Assembly: GCA_020831825.1 (NCBI GenBank)
Contig: JAFIFW010000012.1
Span: forward strand, 310,001-374,000
Length of the DNA stretch: 64,000 nt
DNA from: Methylophaga sp.
Lineage (GTDB): Bacteria > Pseudomonadota > Gammaproteobacteria > Nitrosococcales > Methylophagaceae
Reading direction: 5' to 3'
Positions within the stretch are counted from its first letter, which is position 1; each line of letters begins with the position of its first letter. The notes below the pieces were generated by a model that saw only the letters and a list, made by a program, of their open reading frames with translations, was not told the DNA's origin and did not search any database. Shown piece after piece: positions 1-9,548 of the stretch. Position numbers and translations under genes: made by a program.

Positions 1-1264
1 CAATGCGTCCACCCAGGGCAGTTACACGCTCACGCATACCTATTAAACCAAAACCGTGGACCAGTTTGCTGCCAAGGCCCTTGCCGTCATCTGTCACAGC
101 CACCTTGACATTTTCCGAGTCACATTTGACTTCAACTTTGACGTGGCTGGCGCCGGCATGTCGGACGCAGTTGGTGGTACATTCCTGGACCACGCGATAA
201 ATGGTGACTTGCAAAGTATCTGGCAAGTCAGAGAAATCACCCTGGAAATCCCACTCCCAGTCTATTTCCGGTTGCCGATCCCGCCAATTATGCAGCATAT
301 CCCGCAATGCCTCAGCCAAACCGAGATCATCGAGGGTCATCGGACGCAGGCGGCTGAGCATTTTTCGCACCAGTGACTGGATATGCGCAGTAATGGTTTT
401 GACTGAACTGACCTTTTCGTTGATTTCAGTCAGATTGTGCTCTAACGCAATTCGGTCGATTTCTGCCAGATCCACCCTGATGCCAAACAGGCAAGGCGCC
501 AATTCGTCATGTAACTCACGGGCCAGATCGCGACGTTCGGACTCCTGCAAACTGAGCATATTACCGGCCAGCGCATGATTTTCCGCCATGGTTTTTTCCA
601 GCACGCTGGCCATGTGATTAAAGCGTATCTGAATCGGATTGAGCTCTTTCACCGCTGTGGTGTCGACACGTGCTGAAAAATTACCTTTTTCCAGATCACC
701 CAGCGCCTCTGACAGCTCGTCCAATGGCCGCAAGCCCTGACGCAAGGCCATATAGATCATGATAAGGATCAGATTGAGGAAAAAAATCGCCAGCCAGAAC
801 AACATCTGAACATCGATCCAGACATCGTTGACGCCATCGCTTGGATCCGCCTCGACCACCAGATAGCCATAAGACTGACTACCCTTGGTGATAAGTCGTC
901 GAAAGGCGACTGCCTCGGGCTCCATTAGTCGAATAAACCAGTCAGGCGCATCCGGTTTATTGAAAAAACCTGCGCGCTCTTCCTGCCCGATCAACGGCCG
1001 ACCATTCATATCCTCGAACCATGCGCGGATGTGGCGCGTGTGGCGAACACTATCAACAATCATCGTCAAGCGCTCGCTTAGATCATTGGAAAATCGCAAA
1101 GTCGGCAAAGCATTAATTAACAGCCCTCGAGCAAGCTGAGTGCTGGATTCCATTTCGGCCGCCACGGCTTTGCGGCCGTTTTGCACCATAAAGTAACCAG
1201 CGGCGGCAAAGTTAATCAGCAGAATAATGGTTACAATGATTAACAGTCTGAGTTTCAGGCTCAT
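1..1264 (-). CDS. NarX-type sensor histidine kinase, C-terminus cut by window edge
   Basis: Membrane sensor kinase of the HisKA_3/HATPase family that would phosphorylate a LuxR-type regulator lying outside the window. It starts ATG at 1264 with MSLKLR, has a first membrane helix at about residues 6-26, a periplasmic part, a second helix at about 170-195, a HAMP-like linker, then the dimerisation motif ESERRDLARELHDELAP with the phospho-His, and an ATPase domain with VTDDGKGLG and GLIGMRERV. The end is missing at the left edge. It is built like the kinase at 14911-16626 but has no PAS domain, so the two look like paralogues. The gene diverges from hemL. Stimulus unknown. Confidence 0.88.
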   Translation of the reverse strand, partial: MSLKLRLLIIVTIILLINFAAAGYFMVQNGRKAVAAEMESSTQLARGLLINALPTLRFSNDLSERLTMIVDSVRHTRHIRAWFEDMNGRPLIGQEERAGFFNKPDAPDWFIRLMEPEAVAFRRLITKGSQSYGYLVVEADPSDGVNDVWIDVQMLFWLAIFFLNLILIMIYMALRQGLRPLDELSEALGDLEKGNFSARVDTTAVKELNPIQIRFNHMASVLEKTMAENHALAGNMLSLQESERRDLARELHDELAPCLFGIRVDLAEIDRIALEHNLTEINEKVSSVKTITAHIQSLVRKMLSRLRPMTLDDLGLAEALRDMLHNWRDRQPEIDWEWDFQGDFSDLPDTLQVTIYRVVQECTTNCVRHAGASHVKVEVKCDSENVKVAVTDDGKGLGSKLVHGFGLIGMRERVTALGGRI

Positions 1265-1335
1265 AAATTCGGTCAAATCACAGGTTTAAGCTAGAATTAT
1301 CGCACAACTTTGAACCAGGACATTCAGGAATACAA

Positions 1336-2616
1336 ATGCACAGCAATCAGCAACTGTTCGAACTCGCCCAACATCACATTCCCGGTGGTGTAAATTCGCC
1401 GGTCAGAGCCTTCCGCGGTGTCGGTGGCACACCCGTGTTTTTCAAGGAAGGTAAAGGTGCCTGGCTGACCGATGCTGAAGACAAGCGCTATGTTGACTAC
1501 ATCGGCTCATGGGGGCCGATGATTGCCGGACATGCGCATCCTGAAGTGATCGCTGCGGTTCAACAAGCCGTCACTCACGGTCTTGGCTATGGCGCCCCCA
1601 CCGCAATTGAAACCAGCATGGCCGATTTACTGTGCGAACTGGTGCCTTCCATGAAAATGGTTCGCATGGTCAGCTCTGGCACAGAAGCAACCATGAGTGC
1701 CATTCGATTGGCCAGAGGCTTTACCGGGCGCGACAAGATTGTCAAATTCGAAGGTTGTTACCACGGTCATACGGATTCCTTGCTGGTCAAAGCCGGCTCT
1801 GGAGCCCTGACGCTGGGCGTACCTTCTTCGGCCGGTGTGCCGGCTTCAGTGGCTGAGCACACGCTGACATTACGCTTTAATGACATTGAATCGGTGCGCA
1901 AATGTTTTGCTGAACTGGGATCACAAATTGCCTGCATTATTGTCGAACCTGTGGCCGGTAATATGAACTGCATCCCCCCGGTGCCGGGCTTTCTGGAAGG
2001 CTTGAGACAAATTTGTGATGAATATCAAAGCGTGCTGATCTTTGATGAAGTCATGACTGGTTTCCGGGTCGCTCTAGGCGGTGCCCAGGAGCACTATCAA
2101 GTCACGCCTGATTTGACCACACTGGGAAAAATTGTTGGCGGCGGTCTACCGGTAGGCGCTTTTGGCGGCAAAAAAGAAATCATGCAGGTCATTGCTCCGC
2201 TTGGCCCTGTCTATCAGGCCGGCACCCTGTCAGGCAATCCGGTTGCTATGGCGGCAGGCCTTGCCACACTCAAGCAAATTCGCCAACCAGGCTTCCATGC
2301 ACATCTGTCGCATCTGACGCATCGTCTGACCCAAGGGCTAAAAGAAGCTGCGCAAAAACACAACATCGCACTGAGTACCCATGCCATTGGCGGCATGTTC
2401 GGCTTTTTCTTCACCGATGAACCGCGCGTTGATTTCTATGAACAAGTTGCCGAATGCGATATTGAACGCTTCAAACGCTTTTTCCATGGCATGCTTGAAC
2501 GTGGTGTCTATCTGGCACCATCGGCTTTTGAAGCAGGTTTTGTCTCTTCAGCGCATGGTGATGCTGAAATCGAACACACGCTGGATGCAGCCAATGCTGT
2601 ATTCGCCAGCTGGTAG
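1336..2616 (+). CDS. hemL: Glutamate-1-semialdehyde 2,1-aminomutase
   Basis: PLP enzyme that converts glutamate-1-semialdehyde to 5-aminolevulinate, the last step of the C5 route into tetrapyrroles (haem, sirohaem, cobalamin). The 426-residue length is normal for the family. Seen: [15 protein letters not shown] in the PLP phosphate-binding region, [11 protein letters not shown] with the Asp that contacts the pyridine ring, and the Schiff-base lysine at about residue 265 in [18 protein letters not shown]. The start is the ATG 72 bp from the divergent kinase. sbcB follows after 3 bp, suggesting one transcript. hemH lies 29 kb away. Confidence 0.97.
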   Translation: MHSNQQLFELAQHHIPGGVNSPVRAFRGVGGTPVFFKEGKGAWLTDAEDKRYVDYIGSWGPMIAGHAHPEVIAAVQQAVTHGLGYGAPTAIETSMADLLCELVPSMKMVRMVSSGTEATMSAIRLARGFTGRDKIVKFEGCYHGHTDSLLVKAGSGALTLGVPSSAGVPASVAEHTLTLRFNDIESVRKCFAELGSQIACIIVEPVAGNMNCIPPVPGFLEGLRQICDEYQSVLIFDEVMTGFRVALGGAQEHYQVTPDLTTLGKIVGGGLPVGAFGGKKEIMQVIAPLGPVYQAGTLSGNPVAMAAGLATLKQIRQPGFHAHLSHLTHRLTQGLKEAAQKHNIALSTHAIGGMFGFFFTDEPRVDFYEQVAECDIERFKRFFHGMLERGVYLAPSAFEAGFVSSAHGDAEIEHTLDAANAVFASW

Positions 2617-2619
2617 CCG

Positions 2620-4059
2620 ATGACTACGCTCTACTGGCATGACTACGAAACCAGTGGAATTGATCCACATTTCGATCGTCCTATCCAGTTTGCAGGTATC
2701 CGCACTGACAGTGAGCTGAACATCATCGGTGAACCTCTGATGATCTACTGTCAGCTTGCACAGGATGTTTTACCGCATCCTCAGGCAGCACTGGTGACAG
2801 GAATTACGCCGCAGCTCACTCAACAGGAAGGGCTGTGCGAAGCTGAATTTATCAAACGCATTCATGATGAGCTCGCACTGCCCGGCACCTGTGGCGTTGG
2901 CTACAACAGTCTGCGTTTTGATGATGAGTTTACCCGCTTCACCCTGTTCAGAAATTTTTACGATGCCTATGCCCGTGAATGGCAAAACGGTAATTCACGC
3001 TGGGATATTATCGACATGGTACGACTGACCCGTGCCTTACGACCTGAAGGCATTGAATGGCCAGATCATGAAAGCGGCAAACCCAGTTTTCGGCTTGAAC
3101 ATCTCACAGCAGCCAATGGTATTGCCCACCAGGGTGCTCATGATGCACTGGTCGATGTCAGGGCAACGATTGCCTTGGCGAAGTTGATTCGTGATCGTCA
3201 ACCTCGGCTGTATGACTTTGTGTTCAGTCACCGTCAAAAACAAGCCGTGGCGCCGCTGGTCAACTTGAACTCGGACACGCCGGTTATTCATGTGTCCAGA
3301 ATGTATGCCTCTGAATACTGCAACACCGCACTGGTACTGCCGTTGGCAAACGAACCGGGCAACCAGAATGGCATTATCGTTTATGACTTAAGATACGACC
3401 CACAATTACTCCTGGATCAGGATGCCGACACACTACGCCAATGGTTATTCACCGCCACGGCTGAATTACCCGAGCATGCCAGCCGTCCGGCACTGAAAAC
3501 ACTGCATATCAACAAATGTCCAGTGGTAGTGCCGCTCAACACCCTGACCGATGAAGCCGCTGAGCGCTTGCAGATTGATATAGCTCAACAACAGGCACAC
3601 GCGCAGTTTCTGCGTCAGAACATTGCAGCTATCCGCAGCAAAATCCAGCAGATATTCAGCAAACCAAGCTACAACGACGTGCTTGATCCTGATGCCAGCC
3701 TATACAGCGGTGGCTTTATCAGCGACAGTGACAAAAATCTGATGAACAAAGTCCGGGAGGCCGGCCCGGCTCAACTGGCCGATCTGCAATTGCCATTTAA
3801 CGATGCCCGATTACCCGAGCTGCTGTTTCGCTATCGTGCCAGAAACTGGCCAGAGGCAATGAGTAGTGAAGAGCAACACCACTGGCAGCAATATTGTTAT
3901 CAAGCACTGTCACAACCGGTCGCGGGTAAACTCGGTTTCGACCCATTCTTCCAAGCCCTTGCTGAATTGAGAAAAGCTGATCTAACAGAACAGCAACAAT
4001 CGGTGCTGACTGCACTCGACAGTTATGGCAAAGCACTGCAGCAAAGGCTGTCAGCATGA
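2620..4059 (+). CDS. sbcB: Exodeoxyribonuclease I
   Basis: 3'-5' exonuclease on single-stranded DNA that works in recombination and mismatch repair. The N-terminal DEDD nuclease domain is recognisable from YWHDYETSGIDP (first acidic pair), NSLRFDDEFTR, and HDALVDVRATIALA near residue 170. It is followed by the SH3-like and C-terminal helical parts typical of ExoI. Its 479 residues match the family (E. coli about 475). It follows hemL after 3 bp and its TGA overlaps the ATG of the next gene (ATGA), so translation is probably coupled. Confidence 0.95.
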   Translation: MTTLYWHDYETSGIDPHFDRPIQFAGIRTDSELNIIGEPLMIYCQLAQDVLPHPQAALVTGITPQLTQQEGLCEAEFIKRIHDELALPGTCGVGYNSLRFDDEFTRFTLFRNFYDAYAREWQNGNSRWDIIDMVRLTRALRPEGIEWPDHESGKPSFRLEHLTAANGIAHQGAHDALVDVRATIALAKLIRDRQPRLYDFVFSHRQKQAVAPLVNLNSDTPVIHVSRMYASEYCNTALVLPLANEPGNQNGIIVYDLRYDPQLLLDQDADTLRQWLFTATAELPEHASRPALKTLHINKCPVVVPLNTLTDEAAERLQIDIAQQQAHAQFLRQNIAAIRSKIQQIFSKPSYNDVLDPDASLYSGGFISDSDKNLMNKVREAGPAQLADLQLPFNDARLPELLFRYRARNWPEAMSSEEQHHWQQYCYQALSQPVAGKLGFDPFFQALAELRKADLTEQQQSVLTALDSYGKALQQRLSA

Positions 4060-5597
4060 ATGCAGCGCTGCCATCCACTTCTGAACAACACACTGACAGC
4101 GATATTCTGCTAACCACCCTCAATGCCCGCTACATGCATAGCGCCTTTGGTTTACGTTATCTGTTGGCCAATCTTGGTGAATTGCAGTCACGTTGCCGCT
4201 TGCTGGAATTTACCATTGAGCAAACGGCATTGAATATTGCTGAACAATTGCTCAATCATCAGCCCAAAATTATCGGCTTTAGTGTCTATATCTGGAATGT
4301 CGCTCAAACAGGTGAGATTGTCCGTTTGATCAAACTGATTTCGCCCGACACCATCATCATCCTGGGTGGCCCTGAGGTCAGTCATGCGCCTGATTTACCT
4401 GCCTTTGCCGAAGCAGCCGACTATGTCATCGCCGGGCCGGGTGAGAAGCAGTTTCGAGAGTTGTGCCAGCAACTGCTTGACGGCCATGCTCCCGAGAGCC
4501 GCTATCTTGAAGGCGAAGCCTTGCCGCTTGAGCAGATCCGGCTGCCCTATGCTTTTTACAATGATGAAGATATTCGTCACAGGCTGATTTATGTCGAGGC
4601 TTCACGAGGCTGCCCGTTCAAATGCGAGTTTTGTCTGTCGGCGCTTGATAAAACCGCTTCACCCTTCCCGCTGGACAAGTTTCTGGCTGAAATGGACACA
4701 CTCTGGCAAAGAGGCGTTCGAAATTTCAAGTTCATTGACCGCACCTTTAACCTGAAAGTCAGCACCAGCGTCGCCATTCTGGAATTTTTCCTGGCCCGAA
4801 TGAGTGATGATTTGTACCTGCATTTTGAGGTGATTCCCGACAACCTGCCAGAAGCCCTCAAAGCAGTGCTGCAACGTTTTCCTGCCAACAGCCTGCAATT
4901 TGAGATTGGTGTCCAGACCTTTGATCCACAGATTCAATCCCTGATTAGTCGTAAACAAAATAATGATCGCAGCAAGGAAAATATTCGCTGGCTGAGGCAA
5001 AACACCGGCGCTCACCTACACACCGATCTGATCTTCGGTTTGCCGGGAGATACGCTGGAGAACTTTGCTGACAGCTTCAACCAGCTGTTGGCTTTGGAGC
5101 CTCAGGAAATCCAGCTCGGCATATTAAAACGGCTGCGCGGCGCGCCTATTAATCGCCATGAAACGGATTATGATCTGCGTTATAACCCCGAGCCGCCCTA
5201 TAACATTCTGAGCACTCGGGACATCAGTTTCACTACCCTGCAAAAGGTTGGGCGCTTTGCCCGTTACTGGGACATGATTGGCAACTCAGGTCGCTTTCGC
5301 AACAGCCTGCGGTTGATACTGTCCGACAATGCCTTTGAGCAATTTATGCAGTTATCAGATGCCTTGTATCAGCTCAGTGGCTCCACCTGGAAGATATCGC
5401 TCAAACGATTGTTTGAGCTGATGTTTGTGATTATGACCGAACAGTTTGCGTTGGATAAGGCTCTTGTTCGTCAGGCCTTATCGGAGGATTACCATCGAAC
5501 CGGTAGCAAAGGTCAGCCCGACTTCCAAAAATTGCCGAAAATAAACCGCTCAAAGCGAACCGGCATTGCCAATAAAAGACAACGCCAGCATGTCTGA
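4056..5597 (+). CDS. B12-binding-domain radical SAM protein (DUF4080 type)
   Basis: Radical SAM enzyme of unknown substrate. Residues about 15-150 look like a cobalamin-binding Rossmann fold (GFSVYIWNV, ILGGPEVSH, VIAGPGEKQF). The 4Fe-4S cluster motif CxxxCxxC is at Cys186, Cys190 and Cys193 in SRGCPFKCEFC, within a TIM-barrel of about 250 residues. A C-terminal domain of about 110 residues fits DUF4080. The end is very basic (KINRSKRTGIANKRQRQ). It overlaps sbcB by 4 bp. Homologues are often called anaerobic magnesium-protoporphyrin cyclase-like, but that role is not supported here. Confidence 0.88.
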   Translation: MNAALPSTSEQHTDSDILLTTLNARYMHSAFGLRYLLANLGELQSRCRLLEFTIEQTALNIAEQLLNHQPKIIGFSVYIWNVAQTGEIVRLIKLISPDTIIILGGPEVSHAPDLPAFAEAADYVIAGPGEKQFRELCQQLLDGHAPESRYLEGEALPLEQIRLPYAFYNDEDIRHRLIYVEASRGCPFKCEFCLSALDKTASPFPLDKFLAEMDTLWQRGVRNFKFIDRTFNLKVSTSVAILEFFLARMSDDLYLHFEVIPDNLPEALKAVLQRFPANSLQFEIGVQTFDPQIQSLISRKQNNDRSKENIRWLRQNTGAHLHTDLIFGLPGDTLENFADSFNQLLALEPQEIQLGILKRLRGAPINRHETDYDLRYNPEPPYNILSTRDISFTTLQKVGRFARYWDMIGNSGRFRNSLRLILSDNAFEQFMQLSDALYQLSGSTWKISLKRLFELMFVIMTEQFALDKALVRQALSEDYHRTGSKGQPDFQKLPKINRSKRTGIANKRQRQHV

Positions 5598-5631
5598 AAC
5601 ATCGACTTCAGGGAGTGTCTCAAGCACATAA

Positions 5632-6183
5632 TCAGACAATCAGTTTGGCGATAGTTTTGAAACTCTGATGGCTGGCATCCCTCAACCATTCAAACAGCAC
5701 AGACTCAACATTGCTGATAATCACTCCGCCCTGCCTCATCCGATGCAATGCGTTATATTGATTACCCTTGGCACGTGAACTAACTGCATCTTCAATGACG
5801 AACACCTGATAGCCTGCAGCCTGTAAGTCAATGGCCGTTTGCAGCACACAAATATGGGTTTCCATGCCAGTCAAAATCACCTGTTTGCGCTGTGTTTTTT
5901 CAAGCATGGACATAAAGTCTGGAGACTGGGCACAGGAAAAACAGGTTTTTTCGATGGGCTTGAGATTGGCTGCCAACTGACTTTGCAAAGCGGGCTCAGT
6001 CGCGCCCAAGCCTTTGGGATATTGCTCGGTAACCATCACAGGCACATTGAGGTTGGTTGCCGCTGTCAGCAGCACGCCAATCTGCTCAATTACGCGGCTT
6101 CGAACCCCTGGCGGCATTGCAGCGCCAAGGCGTTCCTGAACATCAATTACGACAAGCACACTTTCCATGGTGTTTGTCAGCAT
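5632..6183 (-). CDS. Isochorismatase-family cysteine hydrolase
   Basis: Small alpha/beta cysteine hydrolase (183 residues). Seen: the catalytic Asp in VLVVIDVQERLG, the conserved TEQYPKGLG stretch, and the nucleophile Cys in GMETHICVLQTAIDL; together these make the Asp-Lys-Cys triad of the family. The substrate cannot be told; homologues act on isochorismate, nicotinamide or related amides, and this one resembles the YcaC/hydrolase branch. I chose ATG 6183 (MLTNTMESV) because AGAGGG sits 7 bp upstream. A longer frame from 6219 would overlap tolC and has no ribosome site. It lies downstream of tolC on the same strand. Confidence 0.9.
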   Translation of the reverse strand: MLTNTMESVLVVIDVQERLGAAMPPGVRSRVIEQIGVLLTAATNLNVPVMVTEQYPKGLGATEPALQSQLAANLKPIEKTCFSCAQSPDFMSMLEKTQRKQVILTGMETHICVLQTAIDLQAAGYQVFVIEDAVSSRAKGNQYNALHRMRQGGVIISNVESVLFEWLRDASHQSFKTIAKLIV

Positions 6184-6203
6184 ATATAAACCCTCTTCGG
6201 TTG

Positions 6204-7520
6204 CTATTGCATTAACCACTGATTTATCTGGTACAGATCGTCCACCGTAACAATTCCTGCCGCTTGCTTCAATCGCAAGGTATTTACAATGTAGTCATAG
6301 CGTGACTGAGCATAATCCCGTCTTGCGCTGAATAATTCTCGCCGGGCATTGAGCACATCGACCGTGGTTCTGGTGCCGACCTCAAAACCGGCTTCTGTTG
6401 ATTCCAGGGCTTTTTCGTTGGAAACAACCGCCTGTTTGAGTGCCTGCACACGACTGATACCAGACATCACATTATTAAATGCCGCTCGGGTTTCACGCAT
6501 GACAATGCGACGAAGTTCTTCTTCATTCTGCATGCTTTCATCCAGCCGATGACCAGCTTCCCGTGTCCGTGAACTGACTGCACCGCCGGCATAAATTGGT
6601 AGATTAAACTGTATCCCTAACAACTCCTGATTCGTCCGGGTACTGCCGCTGATGTTGCTGTCACTCTGAAAGCTGTAGTCTTTACGAGCCACCGCATCAA
6701 CTGAAGGATAATGGCCGCTGCGCTGGAGTTGAATATTGTTGCGCGCAATGTCGACATTACTCCGTGCAACGCGCAACGCCGGGTTAGTGGTGATAGCGAC
6801 TTCACTCCACTGGTTAATATCCGCGGGCTCAGGACTAACCAGTGGTGAATCATCTTGCAAACTTGCCAGCAACTCGTGATAGACGCCCGTAGTCTCGCGC
6901 AGTAATTCACGACTGTTCACCAGTTCGTTCTCCGCAGCAATCACTGCTGCATTGGCAATATCAAATGCTGCCTGGGCTTCGGTAACATCAGTGATAGTGG
7001 CAAGACCTACTTCAAAGCGTTGTTCAACTTGCTCAAGCTGTTTGGCAATGGCCTCTCGTTCAGCAAGGGAAAAGGTCAAGTCATCTTCCCGACCCAACAC
7101 ATCAAAATAACGTTCTGCTACCCGGACCAACAGGGTTTGCTCTGCCAACACAAAACTGGCATCTGCGCCTTCAATGGCAATATCCGCCTGCTCGCTGAAA
7201 ATAAAATTCTGACGTCGATAAAGTGGCTGAACCAGGCTCAGGGTATAGCCTCTGTCGTTGTAATTACGTCGGCCACCAAAATTCTGTGATGAAGTGTCTT
7301 GCCAGACACGATTGCTCGATGCTGACAGGTTGATTTCTGGTAGAAAGCCAGCCCTCGCCTGATCTTTGAGTTCTCCAGTCGCACGACGCGAGGCGGCCTC
7401 TGCCATCAACTGTGGATCACTTTGCAAGGCCAATTGGTAAACATCGATCAGATTGTTAGCTGACAGTGCTGGCGAGAGCAAACCAGAGCACAACAGCACC
7501 GCCTGTAACAGTCTTTGCAT
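6204..7520 (-). CDS. tolC: TolC-family outer-membrane efflux protein
   Basis: Outer-membrane channel for type I secretion and RND/MFS efflux. The 438 residues carry an N-terminal signal peptide (MQRLLQAVLLCSGLLSPALSA) and the two internally repeated OEP units with the usual long helices (DVYQLALQSDPQLMAEAASRRA near the start; FEVGTRTTVDVLNARRELFSARRDYAQSR near the end). The phrase GTRTTVDVLNA is typical of TolC proper. No periplasmic adaptor or RND pump is next to it, so it probably serves several pumps, as E. coli TolC does. The rhodanese gene lies 9 bp upstream on the same strand. Confidence 0.93.
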   Translation of the reverse strand: MQRLLQAVLLCSGLLSPALSANNLIDVYQLALQSDPQLMAEAASRRATGELKDQARAGFLPEINLSASSNRVWQDTSSQNFGGRRNYNDRGYTLSLVQPLYRRQNFIFSEQADIAIEGADASFVLAEQTLLVRVAERYFDVLGREDDLTFSLAEREAIAKQLEQVEQRFEVGLATITDVTEAQAAFDIANAAVIAAENELVNSRELLRETTGVYHELLASLQDDSPLVSPEPADINQWSEVAITTNPALRVARSNVDIARNNIQLQRSGHYPSVDAVARKDYSFQSDSNISGSTRTNQELLGIQFNLPIYAGGAVSSRTREAGHRLDESMQNEEELRRIVMRETRAAFNNVMSGISRVQALKQAVVSNEKALESTEAGFEVGTRTTVDVLNARRELFSARRDYAQSRYDYIVNTLRLKQAAGIVTVDDLYQINQWLMQ

Positions 7521-7529
7521 GCCTTATCC

Positions 7530-7853
7530 TCAATAAACCTTCATGGTCGGATCAACATCCGATGCCCAACCGTTCATTCCATCTGCCAGGTTGATCAAAT
7601 CGCGAAAACCCATCTGTTCCATGTACTGACCGACTTGGGCACTTCGTTGACCGGCTCTGCAAATAACGACAATGGTCTGGTTTTTGTATTTTTCCAGTTC
7701 ATTCAAGCGCGCTGGCAGGGTATTCATTGGGATGTGGGTGATTCCCTTGATAGCACCATTGGCAAGCTCATGCGATTCACGTACATCGATCAGCAATGGC
7801 TCCACATCTGTGGACAGATAGTCTCGCAACTCGATAGCTGTCATATTTTTCAT
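7530..7853 (-). CDS. Rhodanese-domain protein
   Basis: Single-domain sulfurtransferase-like protein of about 107 residues. The active-site loop reads CRAGQRS, with a Cys that can carry a persulfide, preceded by LLIDVRESHELANGAIKGITHIP. Probably cytoplasmic: no signal peptide. ATG 7853 was chosen because GAGAA lies 7 bp upstream; an upstream frame to 7883 would overlap the Pcm-like gene. It sits between the Pcm-like methyltransferase and tolC, an order common in gammaproteobacteria. Physiological donor and acceptor unknown. Confidence 0.9.
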   Translation of the reverse strand: MKNMTAIELRDYLSTDVEPLLIDVRESHELANGAIKGITHIPMNTLPARLNELEKYKNQTIVVICRAGQRSAQVGQYMEQMGFRDLINLADGMNGWASDVDPTMKVY

Positions 7854-7872
7854 TTTTATATTCTCGGTTGTT

Positions 7873-8532
7873 CTAGAAAACAAATTCAGTTTTTGGTTCT
7901 GCGTGACAAATCATCGGCATCAGCGTTTCAAAAAGATTTTCTGTCTGCCACTGCCACTCATTAATTCGGGTAATCCGCTGAACCTGCATTGCGGGTGCCT
8001 TGCCAGTGGCGACTAACATTCGCCCCCCAACTTTCAGTGAGTGTAAACAGGCCTCTGGGGCTATCGCAAAGGCTGCGGTTGCGACAATCGCATCTATTCG
8101 CTCACTTAATTCAACACCGCGACTGGCATCCATGCAGCGAAACTCAACGTTATCAATGTCCAATTCGGCTAATCGCTGTTGGGCTGCTGCCAGCAGATCT
8201 TCATTCAACTCCAGCGTGATCACCTGGTAAGCCAGCTTTGACAATAAAGCCGTGAAATAGCCGCTGCCGGTGCCAATTTCCAGCACAGTTTCCTGTGGCT
8301 GAAGAGCTAAGGCCTGAAGTAGTCGACCCTCAAGCAAGGGAGAGAGCATTGATTGGCCTTCACCTATCGGAAGTTCAGCTTCAGAGAAAGCCAGTCCTGC
8401 GAATGCCGAGTCAACAAAGAAGGAACGGTCAATAGCGTCCAGTGCCGACAAAATTCCTGCATCGGATATCTGGTTGGGTCTTAGTTGTTGCATCACCATG
8501 TTCTGGCGGGGGTTATCTTTTACCACATGCAT
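7873..8532 (-). CDS. Protein-L-isoaspartate O-methyltransferase family protein
   Basis: SAM-dependent methyltransferase of the Pcm family (219 residues) that in principle repairs isoaspartyl residues. Seen: NMVMQQLRPNQISD at the N-terminus, QSMLSPLLEGRLLQAL, the SAM-binding motif VLEIGTGSGYFTALLSKL, and LHSLKVGGRMLVATG. This branch, found next to rhodanese and tolC, is shorter and more divergent than canonical Pcm and may not be a true repair enzyme. About 230 bp upstream (8533-8762) hold no gene that I can see. Confidence 0.85.
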   Translation of the reverse strand: MHVVKDNPRQNMVMQQLRPNQISDAGILSALDAIDRSFFVDSAFAGLAFSEAELPIGEGQSMLSPLLEGRLLQALALQPQETVLEIGTGSGYFTALLSKLAYQVITLELNEDLLAAAQQRLAELDIDNVEFRCMDASRGVELSERIDAIVATAAFAIAPEACLHSLKVGGRMLVATGKAPAMQVQRITRINEWQWQTENLFETLMPMICHAEPKTEFVF

Positions 8533-8762
8533 CTGACGGGTATCCTGGCAGGTTATCTGACTATGGAAGCAGCAGATGAGCCTGTTTTATCTTACACAGC
8601 CGCCTCTGCAAGCAATTCTGTAGGTAAACAGGCTTAGCATAAGAGCTTTCCCAAAGCCACGCAAGCACAGACATGAAGCGCTCGGGTAAATAATCTGCTG
8701 AGATGTCAGCGATTGATTTCTAGCTCAGGCAGACAACAAAAATAACTGCTTCCATTTCAATG

Positions 8763-9548
8763 CTATGGTTTGCCAGTCACTCTGCGAAATAGCGGTTCAT
8801 GGACTGACTCCCTGGAAAACCTCCAGCAGGCCACCCACACTGCGATAACTGAAAAAACACTCAACACCAGAATATTGGTCCACAAAGAAAAATCTGGCTG
8901 GGCCGCAGGCACCGCATGCTTCAGCAAATCAACTCCATAACTGAAGGGGTTGAACAGCACTACATAGCGCAGTAAATCAGGCAACTGACTGACCGGATAC
9001 AAGGCACCGCTCAGGAAAAAAACCGGAAAGATGAAGAAATTCATAATGACGGCAAAGTTATCCAGTGTTTTTGACCAGACGGCAATCAAGCCGCCCATCG
9101 CAGCACAACATATGGCCGTCATCAACATGGCTGGCAATAACATAAGCGCTATTTTCACATCGACCAGCCCTATCAGCATCAAAAGAATCACCAGCAGAAC
9201 TGCCTGCACCATTGCACTCAAACAGGCGGCAATCAACTTGGCCAGCACGATCCAGTAATGAGCGATGGGCGCTATCAACATCATCCGCATGACACCAAAC
9301 TCTTTGTCATAAACCAGCGTCAATGCCGACAACAAGGCACCAAACAACAGGGTCATGGCGACAATACCAGGCACCAGAAATTGCAGATAATTTTCTTGCT
9401 GGCCACCTTGCAACATGCTGCCGACACCGCTGCCAATCACCAGTAACCAAATCATAGGGCGAACCATCGCACTGACCAGTCGGGCCCGTTGTCTGAACAA
9501 CTTGCTGAGTTCACGGCTGACCACAGCTTTTACGGGTAACCAGCTCAT
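8763..9548 (-). CDS. ABC-2 type transporter permease linked to PQQ cluster
   Basis: Integral membrane subunit of an ABC exporter (261 residues, about six membrane helices). It has the ABC2_membrane signatures FLVPGIVAMTLLFGALLSALTLVYDKEFGVMR-like coupling region and FFLSGALYPVSQLP near residue 190. It overlaps the ATPase gene upstream by 4 bp, which in turn overlaps pqqE, so it should be co-transcribed with the PQQ genes. Similar ABC pairs accompany PQQ-dependent alcohol oxidation clusters (PedC-like). Cargo unknown; export of PQQ or protection from alcohol or aldehyde are only ideas. Confidence 0.88.
   Translation of the reverse strand: MSWLPVKAVVSRELSKLFRQRARLVSAMVRPMIWLLVIGSGVGSMLQGGQQENYLQFLVPGIVAMTLLFGALLSALTLVYDKEFGVMRMMLIAPIAHYWIVLAKLIAACLSAMVQAVLLVILLMLIGLVDVKIALMLLPAMLMTAICCAAMGGLIAVWSKTLDNFAVIMNFFIFPVFFLSGALYPVSQLPDLLRYVVLFNPFSYGVDLLKHAVPAAQPDFSLWTNILVLSVFSVIAVWVACWRFSRESVHEPLFRRVTGKP

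Noticed and set aside
1767..1973. Frames within hemL, ubiD, guaB and other genes
   Set aside because: They are shadows of well-supported genes on the other strand or in other frames.
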